A stretch of 64,000 nt of DNA from Hirudinaria manillensis (Eukaryota; Annelida; Clitellata; Hirudinida; Hirudinidae). The DNA lies in NCBI GenBank assembly GCA_034509925.1, contig CM067538.1, positions 1,027,501 through 1,091,500 on the forward strand, in the 5' to 3' direction. The position numbers and the translations under genes are program-made. Below, in pieces: positions 33,498 through 44,700 of the stretch (the first letter of the stretch is position 1; each line of letters begins with the position of its first letter). Under the pieces are notes generated by a model, which was given only the letters and a program-made list of their open reading frames with translations, did not search any database and was not told the origin of the DNA.

Positions 33498-36400
33498 TCA
33501 TAAGAACGGATTGGTCTGCTGCCTGGAAATTGGCAGTCCAGTGGCAGCAAACAAGAATGGGGTTTTCCCTTCACCGGGGATAGGGTAGCTCGGACCCTCC
33601 CCATTCTGGGTCGAGGGAAATGTCGGCAAGCATAGAGGGGCTTGAGCAGAGGTGGAGCACCGTTCCCAAGGAGAAGACTCCGACCCTGGGACCGGTCGGC
33701 GAGGCCCGGGGGTGCCCTGGGAGTCCGTTGTCATGGAGACGAGTTGCTGGGTCAGGGTCGCATAGAAGGGGTTCGTAGGGGAGAACATTGCCTGAGAACA
33801 TTGAGGGCCGGATGTTGTTGTTGTTGTTTGAGTCGTGAAGGAGAATGTCGCCTCTGCCTTGTGGATGCCATTGTTGTTGTTGTTGTTGAGCTTTGATTCG
33901 TGCATCGCTACGTGGATAAAGAACCAGAAAGTGTAAAACCAAACCGCAAAGAATCAACAATAATAATAACTAATAACTAACAGGTTAATTAATTAAAATT
34001 AATAGATAAATATTAGTAAATTAATAAGAAAAAAAGTAATGAAAACGAAGACAAACAAGACCTTGGTAATGATCCACCGACCAATCGAGGTTCTCACTTC
34101 GAGGAGCAACGTCGCCAAAGTTGAAGTCGGCTCCAAAACCGAGACCGGAGTCGGACTCCGCGACGGTCGCGCTCCAAGGATCCCGGATCGACGGGACAAC
34201 GTTCGAGCTGTTGAAAACGGCCTCCAGCTCCCCCCATGGATCAAAAGGTTCGCTTCCTTGCTCGGTCGACCTCGCGATCGGATCGAAGCCGTCGGTTTCG
34301 ACCGGCGACTCCGTCTTCGACGAGTGCTCCGTCGCGATGGAAAGGAGGGTGAGCCTTTTGCCGACGGGTTCCTTTCGGCCGTCCACGGGGTCCGGAGCGG
34401 AGGGAGGGGGTGCCTCTCCGTCGGAGTCCGGAACTCGTCTGCTCTCTTCCAGGGCGGTGCGGAGACGGAGCTCTTCCAATTTTCTCTTCCTTTCCTGCTC
34501 CTCGTGATCCTCTATGCTCATCTTGAGGGCCAGCTGGAGTTGGTAGTCTGCGTCGCTCTGACTGGAACTGCCGAACTGCGCCGGACTGACGGGCAGGCTT
34601 CCCTGGCCTCCAGTTTCTGGGAAGTCATCGAGTACATCTTATCTTAAGTAGGACTGCTAATTTAATTTGCCTAATTTAACAATCATTTTGATTTATTCCG
34701 ATATTTGAGTGGGCCATCTGCTTGAGAGTCAAAATTGTTGAATTCTTGAAATAATTTGAAAGTAATTATCTATCACGGCTCTTTTGACTTGAAAAAGTTT
34801 TTGGACACTGAGTCTTAGCAATCATTACCATGACCTCCAGCATCATAATCATCACCACCACCATCATCATCATCATTCAATGTGCCAACATCATTGACCA
34901 AATTACATTTTCTAAACGTCACGACAAGATGCCACAGCACGAGAAGAGAATCGAAAGAAAAAAATGACTTTTGAAATCAAAACCAAAAAATCAATGCAAC
35001 TCCACCTCGCATCATTTTTAAAGAAAATAAAAATAAATAAAAGAAAATAAATAAATAAAAATAAAAGAAGTTTTTTAAAATAATGTTTTAAAAAACATTA
35101 TTTATAAAAAAAATGCTTTCAATGTTTCTTAAGAAAAGAGGTTAAGTGACCTTGAATTGCACACCTGAACATCATCATCATCATCAACAAGACTCAGGGA
35201 GGCAACTTTTTAAAAATGCTTTCAAAGTACTTTAATCTAAAATCTCAGTTTTCCAGCATAAAATTATTTTATATTTTAATTTCACCGAAGTCTGCCTCGT
35301 GACGTTGCAAATCCATCATTCACTCATCAATCGCGTAAGGATGTAAGAGCTTAGAAAGTCACTTACTTTTGCTCCTCAAGGTATCCTTGTTGAAAATGGG
35401 AGAACCTAGACCCTAAAATCAACAACAAAATCAGTTAGACAAACAAAACACAAGCAATGCAAATCTAGATTATTTAAAACTATCAAAGCAAAATTAAATT
35501 CTCAAAGTATTTGTAAACATCCCAGTGACGGTCTACAACAAGTCGCACGAGCATGACGGACGTCGCGTTAGAAAACGATTCTCGACGGATGAAATCCTCC
35601 AGAGTCGAACCTTCTCCTCGTAGTTTCGCTTGGAGTTCTGCATCTTCGTCCTTTCGTTCTTCAGTCGATCTCGATCGCCGAGAAGGGAGGCGACCTGCTT
35701 GGACTTGTCCCTGATCATGGCTCCGACGTCCCTGCCCTCTTCGTGGAGGTCGTAACTGGAGAGGGATTTCAGCAGATCCAACTTCTCCGTGCTCTGGTGC
35801 ACCACCTGGTTTGAAGAATCACGTAGGAATGAATTTATTCCTGTGCCTTAGAAGGATGTTTTTTTTTTTTATGAATCTCATGGGAATGCACAGTTGACAA
35901 ATGATGTTGACTTGACAACATAACTTATGCCAAAATAATATTATTCACGATTCATAAATTGTAAAATTGCTCTTGCAATTTGCATAATATTATTATTTTA
36001 TGAACCAAAAAATGATCACAACGATGAATCATGGATAATGACAACAGATGATGAATGTTTGCCTTCAAGGTATTGGGAACAGGCCGTAGTTATGGGATTA
36101 ATTATCATCAGCATCACGTGACGTTAATAATATTCACTCGGCAAGAAAGGCATTCATCAAGTATGTCAATTGACTGAAATATATATAGTATTTTACATAA
36201 TAAATTGATAAATTTTCATGTAAACAAGATATCAGCAGTTAAATAAAGATAAACAAATCAGAACCAGTCAAATATCTAGTTAAAGCATACAGTCATCTAA
36301 TGAATAACACATAACGAAATATTAACCCGTACCTTTTCGTTTCCGCACTTGACCAAATGATCCAGCACCAAGAGAGATTTGTAAACATGTCTCCAGCTCT

Positions 36401-36602
36401 TTCCGTTGCGCTCTGACAATCTCTTCCAAATGATTCCAAGCATTTCCACAACAGCCACATTGTGATGACTCAGAGAGGCTAACTGGTCGAGCTGTCTCGG
36501 AGTAGGGCCCCAATTGTCATTTGAAGTGGCCTCCCTGACTTGGATTTCTGCGAAAGTGTATTGCTTGACAACATTCTTGATCTTTCTTGTGACTGTCGAC
36601 AT
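33498..36602 (-). CDS. EPN: Epsin (ENTH-domain endocytic adaptor), complete
   Basis: Five exons, 36602-36333, 35805-35611, 35412-35367 (46 nt), 34616-34062 and 33907-33498, all in phase, give 491 aa. Residues 1-155 form an ENTH domain: KNVVKQYTFAEIQVREATSND, NWGP, IWKRL, KSWRHVYKSLLVLDHLVKCG and the later RDKSKQVASLL..DRLKNER helix. It binds PtdIns(4,5)P2 and bends membrane in clathrin-coated pits. Two ubiquitin-interacting motifs follow: YQLQLALKMSIEDHEE (about 195-210) and LEELRLRTALEESRR (about 217-231). Two DPW motifs (about 296 and 316) would bind AP-2. The Gln/Asn/Thr-rich tail has TNPFY, and the protein ends in TNPFL, both EH-domain-binding NPF motifs. Domain order is that of epsin 1-3, not of CLINT1/epsinR. 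It is shorter than vertebrate epsins (about 550-640 aa). The gene begins about 110 bp from the repeat block at 36716. Confidence 0.96.
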
Positions 36603-36792
36603 TATCGAGTTAATGGCTTCTCTTTCTCAAACGAAACAGTTTGCAAAAGTCATAACTCCTTAAAAAATACTTTGAGGCTATGAATTAGAGCGAGGTTTCT
36701 GTTCTGGAGTTGACCTTTGCTAAAACTTGCATAAAGCTAGCCGGGCGAAAATTACCATTGTTAAAAAGCCTAGATATTACGCAGCCGGGCAA

Positions 36793-38876
36793 TATTCGAA
36801 GCACCACTGTACATCCTAAACCTCAACTATATTTAACAATTTATGTCTCATTCTTTTCAAAATAACCTAAACTTTAAAACAAATACCGCTCAACCAGTAT
36901 TAGACGCCTATTTTCAGACTTATTTCCCTTCAAACGTAACGCTCTTTTGATCGCCTATGAACAATAAGGCCTAAATTCGAAGCACCACTGTACATCCTAA
37001 AACTCAACTATATTTAACAATTTATGTCTCATTCTTTTCAAAATAACCTAAACTTTAAAACAAATACCGCTCAAACAGTATAAGACGCCTATTTTCAGAC
37101 TTATTTCCCTTCAAACGTAACGCTCTTTTGATCGCCTATGAACAATAAGGCCTAAATTCGAAGCACCACTGTACAGCCTAAAACTCAACTATATTTAACA
37201 ATTTATGTCTCATTCTTTTCAAAATAACCTAAACTTTAAAACAAATACCGCTCAAACAGTATAAGACGCCTATTTTCAGACTTATTTCCCTTCAAACGTA
37301 ACGCTCTTTTGATCGCCTATGAACAATAAGGCCTAAATTCGAAGCACCACTGTACATCCTAAAACTCAACTATATTTAACAATTTATGTCTCATTCTTTT
37401 CAAAATAACCTAAACTTTAAAACAAATACCGCTCAAACAGTATAAGACGCCTATTTTCAGACTTATTTCCCTTCAAACGTAACGCTCTTTTGATCGCCTA
37501 TGAACAATAAGGCCTAAATTCGAAGCACCACTGTACAGCCTAAAACTCAACTATATTTAACAATTTATGTCTCATTCTTTTCAAAATAACCTAAACTTTA
37601 AAACAAATACCGCTCAAACAGTATAAGACGCCTATTTTCAGACTTATTTCCCTTCAAACGTAACGCTCTTTTGATCGCCTATGAACAATAAGGCCTAAAT
37701 TCGAAGCACCACTGTACATCCTAAAACTCAACTATATTTAACAATTTATGTCTCATTCTTTTCAAAATAACCTAAACTTTAAAACAAATACCGCTCAAAC
37801 AGTATAAGACGCCTATTTTCAGACTTATTTCCCTTCAAACGTAACGCTCTTTTGATCGCCTATGAACAATAAGGCCTAAATTCGAAGCACCACTGTACAT
37901 CCTAAAACTCAACTATATTTAACAATTTATGTCTCATTCTTTTCAAAATAACCTAAACTTTAAAACAAATACCGCTCAAACAGTATAAGACGCCTATTTT
38001 CAGACTTATTTCCCTTCAAACGTAACGCTCTTTTGATCGCCTATGAACAATAAGGCCTAAATTCGAAGCACCACTGTACATCCTAAAACTCAACTATATT
38101 TAACAATTTATGTCTCATTCTTTTCAAAATAACCTAAACTTTAAAACAAATACCGCTCAAACAGTATAAGACGCCTATTTTCAGACTTATTTCCCTTCAA
38201 ACGTAACGCTCTTTTGATCGCCTATGAACAATAAGGCCTAAATTCGAAGCACCACTGTACAGCCTAAAACTCAACTATATTTAACAATTTATGTCTCATT
38301 CTTTTCAAAATAACCTAAACTTTAAAACAAATACCGCTCAAACAGTATAAGACGCCTATTTTCAGACTTATTTCCCTTCAAACGTAACGCTCTTTTGATC
38401 GCCTATGAACAATAAGGCCTAAATTCGAAGCACCACTGTACAGCCTAAAACTCAACTATATTTAACAATTTATGTCTCATTCTTTTCAAAATAACCTAAA
38501 CTTTAAAACAAATACCGCTCAAACAGTATAAGACGCCTATTTTCAGACTTATTTCCCTTCAAACGTAACGCTCTTTTGATCGCCTATGAACAATAAGGCC
38601 TAAATTCGAAGCACCACTGTACATCCTAAAACTCAACTATATTTAACAATTTATGTCTCATTCTTTTCAAAATAACCTAAACTTTAAAACAAATACCGCT
38701 CAAACAGTATAAGACGCCTATTTTCAGACTTATTTCCCTTCAAACGTAACGCTCTTTTGATCGCATATGAACAATAAGGCATAAATTCGAAGCACCACTG
38801 TACAGCCTAAAACTCAACTATATTTAACAATTTATGTTTCATTCTTTTCACAATAACCTAAACTTTAACAAAAATG
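36793..38876. repeat. 181-bp satellite array, about 11.5 copies
   Basis: The unit starts AATTCGAAGCACCACTGTAC and recurs at 36793, 36974, 37155, 37336, 37517, 37698, 37879, 38060, 38241, 38422, 38603 and 38784 (last copy truncated near 38870), every 181 bp. Units are almost identical. The main variation is CATCC versus CAGCC after the start motif. The first and last copies carry the most differences, as expected when homogenisation acts on the interior of an array. Confidence 0.97.
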
Positions 38877-38888
38877 AACTTTCACTCA

Positions 38889-38950
38889 TATTAAACTTTA
38901 ATCAATACCTGAAATACCACGAACATTAAGAGTTTACATCTTTAAACCCT
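38889..38950 (+). mobile_element. Short 3' remnant of a LINE
   Basis: ATTAAACTTTAATCAATACC and the following bases through AAGAGTTTACATCTTTA align with the 3' end of the LINE at about 53425-53480 (ATTAAACCTTAACCAATACC ... AAGAGCTTACATCTGTA) at roughly 80 percent by eye. Confidence 0.6.
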
Positions 38951-38985
38951 TTGAAATGCATTAATAACGGAGTTATCAAACAAAC

Positions 38986-40345
38986 TTTAAATTACAGCAA
39001 TAACTTTGAAATTCATTTATGTCATAGATTTCGGCCTAACTAAGCTTTTGATACATTTCCAGTAAATGTAGCAGGCATTAAGTAAGAGTTTTTGAAGAAA
39101 AATATTATCGAGTTATTTGAATTTCAATGAAGGGACGCGATCCATTTTAAGTCTCAAATTAATATATTGAGACGGTTTTCTGGGCCCATTTTCAGATATG
39201 TTGTGTATTAATCATATATCTCTCCAATACCAAACTTTCGGCTCCCAATTTGTTGTGGTTTTAGAGTAAATTGGAAATAACAAATCATCGCAACTTTTGA
39301 GAATCGAGTTCGGCGATCAAGTCCAGTGACTCGGATTTGCGCCCTATAGGCTCTTTTTCTCAATTACGAAAATTAGAAAAAAAATTAAATTCAAAATAAT
39401 TTTGGCAATAGGTTAATAATAAGAAATATGAATGATAAAGCCGAAGTTGGGACTTCTAAAGTGAATAGTTTTTCTTATAATCTCGAAAATATAAAATGGA
39501 CGCGAAACTCTAAAAATTCAAAAACCTAAAGTTTGATACAAATGTGTGATAAACTATCTTCAAAAAGTTCATTTTGCTATCAATAGCGAACTTTTGTGGT
39601 AAAAATGAGCAATTTTACATACGTTCTTTATAGACGACCCCTGACATGTTTTGAAAACAATTCGTCGGAGACCGGCCTGATAAATTTAAAATATGAAGTT
39701 TATTCAAAACTAATATTATATAACTCAAAATAAAGATTTGATTGTCAGTAATGTTTTTCTAAAATTGATTTTACTTGAAATTTATTATTAACTAAATTAG
39801 GAAACATAAACCTTTATTTTCATTCTCATAATTTTGAAATGTAGGTATGTCATGCATCTTAGTACAAATAAGCTTTTGAAATACTTTTCAAAGTACTTAA
39901 CAAACATTAAATGGGAGTTTTTGGCCGAAAAGACTAAAATGATAGCGAGTTTTCTGAATTAAATTAAGCGACGCGATTCGTTTTAAGTCTCGAATTAATG
40001 TATTAAGACGGTTTTCTGACCCCATTTTCAGACATGTTATGTCTTAATAATGTATCTCTTCATTACCAAATTTTCGGCTCCAAATATGCTGTGGTTTTAG
40101 AGTAAATTGGAAATAACAGATCATCGCAACTTTTGAGAATCGAGTTCGGCGATCATGTCGAGTGACTCGAGCTTGCGCCCTATAGGCTCTTTTTTCTCAA
40201 TTTAGAAAATTATGAAAAAATTTAAATTTAAAATAATTCAGGTAACAGGTTAATAATAAGAAGTACGAATGATAAAGCCGAAGTTGGGACTTCTAAAGTG
40301 ATTAGTTTTTCTTATAATCTCGAAAATATAAGATGGGCGCGAGAC
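38986..40345. repeat. Two diverged copies of a roughly 500-bp non-coding repeat
   Basis: Copy A (about 38986-39500) and copy B (about 39826-40345) share GACGCGAT, TTTTAAGTCTC.AATTAAT, GTGGTTTTAGAGTAAATTGG, GCAACTTTTGAGAATCGAGT, TGCGCCCTATAGGCTC and GCCGAAGTTGGGACTTCTAA in the same order. The offset is about 835-840 bp. No long ORF on either strand. Confidence 0.85.
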
Positions 40346-40346
40346 T

Positions 40347-40862
40347 CCATGTCGTTTTTGGCATCGTGAACAAAATAGGTGGAATTGCAAGAAAATTTAA
40401 AAAATAGAAATTGTAGAGGATAGTTTCATGATTCTTGTCATGTATTCACTTTTAAAATTGATTCAGTGGAATTGCTGCGTTTCGAGTTCGAAGTTGACTC
40501 AACACGCAGCGGAAGGGTCCATGTTGTTTTTGGCATCGTGAACAAAATAGGTGGATTTTCAAGAAAATGTAAACGAGCATAATTGTAGAGGATAGTTTTA
40601 CGATTCGTTTGATGTATTAATTTTTAAATTTGGTTCAGTGGAACTGCTGCGTTTGGAGTTAGAATAATCGCCGGCTAGCGATTTTTCCTAAACTTTTAAC
40701 TGGGTCATTTCTTCCGACTCCATGTCGTTTTTGGCATCGTGAACGAAACAGGCGGAGTTGCAAGAAAATTTAAAAAATAGAAATTGTAGAGGATAGTTTC
40801 ATGGTTCTTGTGATGTATTAATTTTTAAATTTTGTTCTGTGGAACTGCTGCGTTTGGAGGTT
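40347..40862. repeat. Three-copy 140-200-bp repeat
   Basis: TCCATGTYGTTTTTGGCATC followed by GTGAACAAAATAGG, TTGTAGAGGATAGTTT and GGAACTGCTGCGTTT occurs at about 40347, 40518 and 40720 with variable spacer length. Non-coding. Confidence 0.85.
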
Positions 40863-41257
40863 TCCTGAGTTAGGGCTCACGCAATTTGTTGTCGTGTTCG
40901 TATGACGCCGGTCGAGTAAGGGCCGCCAGTAAATAAGCTCTAACCAAATCCGCGCAAACCATAACATTATTTTGTGTCTGAATTTTTAGTTTTATAAAAT
41001 AAAGGTCATTACTTGAAAATCTCTTTTGGTTTTGTTTCATATATGACATATTACTTATTGTTTGGTAAAAATAAACGTTAATATATGTTATTCAAATAAT
41101 TTCCAATTTTATTTCTTAGTGTCATAAAAAAATTGGCAAAATGAAAATATTTTATTTGCACTTATTTTGTCTGGGGTTATTTATTTTCGGTTGAAATGTA
41201 AACAACTTGCTAGCTCAATTTCGGGCAACTGGCTGGCCTGATGCAAGTTTTGCTAAA

Positions 41258-41783
41258 GATTTCAACTTTTAGACAACTAATTAATTTAGCTGTTGAAAGT
41301 AAAGTCGCTTTGCCACATTGAAAAGTTGAAGAAGCGATGCAATAGAATCAACTGTCGTCTTCAAAATTCAACGAAACGAACACTTCAGTGAGGGCAAATT
41401 GCTTAAAAACCTCACATCACTAGCTAGTCGTCTAACTGACTGCAGGTCCCGGCTCAATACGCCTCCAACAGGTTTGTTGATTTTCAAAAGCGAAAATCGG
41501 CAACTTTTAAGCACATACATTCAGATACCAAATAGGTGTTAAATAATATTTGATTTAGAAGACGGTAATTTTTTGCAAATAAATTTTGGATTAAGAAACA
41601 CAATTCATGCGTAGGTCAAATCACATATAGCGTCATTTCCAGCAGAAAACAATGGCCATGATTTTAATCAAATTCTAAGTTATGTCAAGTAATAATCACT
41701 CACTAAAATATCAAAGTGGTCATTACGAAAACAAACAATTCTACATCGCAAAAGAGATTTTATGATGAAATAACTATGAATCA
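41258..41783. other. Spacer before FMO gene 1, no gene seen
   Basis: AT-rich, no supported ORF or repeat. Contains the 3' flank of the minus-strand FMO gene 1. Confidence 0.6.
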
Positions 41784-44700
41784 TCAAACGTCTAAGTATA
41801 AGCCATTACTTCCCATAACGTATTCTCGATTTCTGTAATTCACCAAGTCCTCTGATCGTTGAGGCCATGCTCTTTCGACCAAATCTTCAATGCAGTATGG
41901 ATGTGTCTTGAAATTACCAATAGAGGCAAGATGTCTGTAGTAGGTCCATTGAAATTGATGGGTTTTAAATGGATTCATACTGATATCCACACCGTGAGCC
42001 TGTTTCAAATCATTATACTCTTTCACGTCTTTTTCCAAACTATTTCCGGTAGGTAATTTTATTTTACCCTCATAAAGTGCGACCAAAAAGTTTGCCTGAC
42101 AATCATATTGAATGTATGGCACGGCAGCACTAAAGTAACCAATTAGAGAAAGACTTGGTCTGCTCATACATATGAGATCCTTGTAAAGAGGGCTTACGTG
42201 GTAAGGAGCCATGACTGCGATGCCGCAATCTGCACTCAAAAACGGATAGCTGTGATAAAACCCAGTGCAGAATAAAATCACATCTATAGGTCCAATGATG
42301 AAACTGTTTTCTGGTGAGCAATTTGAACCATCAATTATTGTAGTGTTATCATCTTGCTCAGGATTAACCAAAAGCTTAGAGACACCACTAATAGAACATT
42401 TCTCAGCATCATCTTCATATGCTTTGCACACAAGTGCAGAATCAGACGTTAAATGGATTATCTCCCCAACTTGACAAATTTCATCCGAAACTGTGAGCTT
42501 CTCACCGTGTCTTTGGCAAAGCCATGCTGAAAAAATAAAATAAAGTGATACTTGAGTCTGAATTGATACCAAATGATGATATCAAATATGGATATAAAAT
42601 ATCCGAAATAGATTGTTGAGTTTTTATGCTTAAAAACTTGTTTTGTTAAAATAGTTTGAATTATTATATTAATGGTTTTTGGTTCCGCTCTCCTTTGTTT
42701 TCGCTTCTTCTTCCTGTGAATAAAGATGGTCTGGTGTAGTTGGACTTTGAATTCGATATATTTGAGGTTTATTTCAACAGGTTATGGGTCCAGAATAGGC
42801 TTCAAATAAATCTGTTCACTGCTAGATCGTTTTTATTGTTTTTTTTTGCGGCTTACAAAACTTGTTTGCGAAAATGGATCTGTCGAAAATTCAAATTAGA
42901 CCGTTGGAAGGAAAATCGAACTGGTCGAATTGGAAAAGCAGGATGATCGTCATCTTTAGAGGTTTGGGAGATTCTCTTGAAATTATTGAAGGAAATTTTA
43001 AGAAACCCACGCCAGTAGATGATGCTTCAGAAGAACAACGATCCGAGTTTGAACGAATGAGCAAAAAGTTTAAGGAAGCTGATTGCAGCGCATTGATTTT
43101 AATGTCGAGCAATATGACAGAAGAAGTTTACGAAAAAGTTCGAAACATGACTGGTGCGTTTGAAATGTGGAATGAATTGAAATCGTTATTTGAAGTTGCA
43201 AGAGAAGACAAAGCATACGACTTGTGCATGAGTTTCTTCAGCTACAAAAAGAACGATGCAGACGACATGGCTACTCACGTCACCAAGCTTAAAAACATTT
43301 GGAAAGATTTATCAGCAGAACTTTATAAAGATGAAAATAAAGATTTGTTGCTGATTTATAAAGTCTTGGAAACTCTCCCAAGTGAATATTTTTCTTTCTC
43401 ATCAAGCTGGAAACTGTTAAACAAAGAACAGAGAAATATTGACTCGTTGACTGTTCATTTGTGTAGTCATGAGAGATCATTGTCTGAGAAGGAAATATTA
43501 AACAAAGATCAAACATTTGTTGCAAATCATAGAAAAACATTCCCTGAAAAGAAAAATGTCTCAGAAAACGGAGAACATTCAAAGAATAGAATCAAGGTTA
43601 AATGTTTCTATTGCAACAAAGTTGGACATTTAAAGAAAGATTGCAAAAAGAGAATCGCAGAAGAAAAATTAAAGACAAATGTGAGTTCTTCTGGTTCTTC
43701 TCTTCTAGCAGTTGAAGTCAATGCAGTTGACTGGACTAGCTTTACAGACTCTTGGTTTGTAGACAATGGAGCTACAAGGCATTTAACGTTTAGAAAAGAT
43801 TTTCTAAGAGATTATCATGAATTTTCTGAACCACAGAAGCTCCATGTTGCAGATGGAAGTGTTCTTGATGTCATTGGAAAAGGCAAAGTAACACTTGAAG
43901 CTAACATTTATGATAAAGTTGTTCCACTTGAACTGAATGATGTGTGGTATGTTCCAAGAATCAAGAAAAACTTATTTTCTGTGCTTTCTGCCCATGAAAG
44001 AAGAAAAAATAGTGTTTTTACATCCAACATCAACAAATGCAGTTTTAAAGTAGACAACACAATTAAGCTAATTGGATCAAGAGAAGAAGGTAATGGCTTA
44101 TTCAAATTACTGGCTAAAACTGTTCTTCCACAGCATGAAGAATCAAATGTTGTTGACAGTTCAAAACTCCAGTTGTATCATGAAAGATTCGCACATCAAA
44201 ACAAGAAACATGTTAAATTATTTTTGAAGAATAATTTGAAAATTAATGTTGTTGATGATGATGACGAATTTTGTGAAGGTTGTGTTTTCGGTAAAGCACA
44301 CAGACTTCAATTTGGAAGAAGGCCAAAATCAACAAGACCGGGAGAAATTATTCACACGGATGTTTGTGGTCCATTTTGTGAATCTTATTCGAATTTTAAA
44401 TATTTCGTTCTATTTAAAGACGATTACAGTTCGTTCAGATTTGTTTATTTTTTGAAAAACAAGTCAGAAGTTCCAAGCAAGTTGAGGCAAGTACTTGAAC
44501 TTATCAAAAACTCAGGACATAGAGTATCAGAACTCCTCAGTGATAATGGCAGAGAGTTTGATAATGATGAAGTCAAGGAAATTTTACAAACGAAAGGAAT
44601 CAGACATCGTTTGGTAATGCCTTACACACCTCAACAGAATGGATGTAGTGAACGAGAGAATAGAACACTGGTTGAAGCAGCCAGAGCAATGAGATTAGCT

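Larger units (their letters stand above)
36716..41257. other. Composite non-coding repeat block with imperfect terminal inverted repeats
   Basis: The left edge (36716-36750, TTTGCTAAAACTTGCATAAA then GCTAGCCGGGCGAAA) matches the complement of the right edge (41257-41218, TTTAGCAAAACTTGCATCAG then GCCAGCCAGTTGCCCGAAA) with mismatches and a small gap. Between the edges lie the 181-bp satellite, a two-copy roughly 500-bp repeat and a three-copy 170-200-bp repeat. No coding sequence was found. No target duplication was evident. It may be one large non-autonomous element or coincidental flanks. Confidence 0.4.

Noticed and set aside
33571..33960. 129-aa minus-strand frame overlapping the last epsin exon
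   Set aside because: Only the other frame continues exon 4 in phase and ends in the expected NPF motif.
34039..34647. 202-aa plus-strand frame
   Set aside because: It is antisense to epsin exon 4, which has ubiquitin-interacting and DPW motifs and matching splice phases.
36793..38876. CRISPR-like array
   Set aside because: The whole 181-bp unit repeats with no unique spacers, in a eukaryotic genome; it is a satellite.
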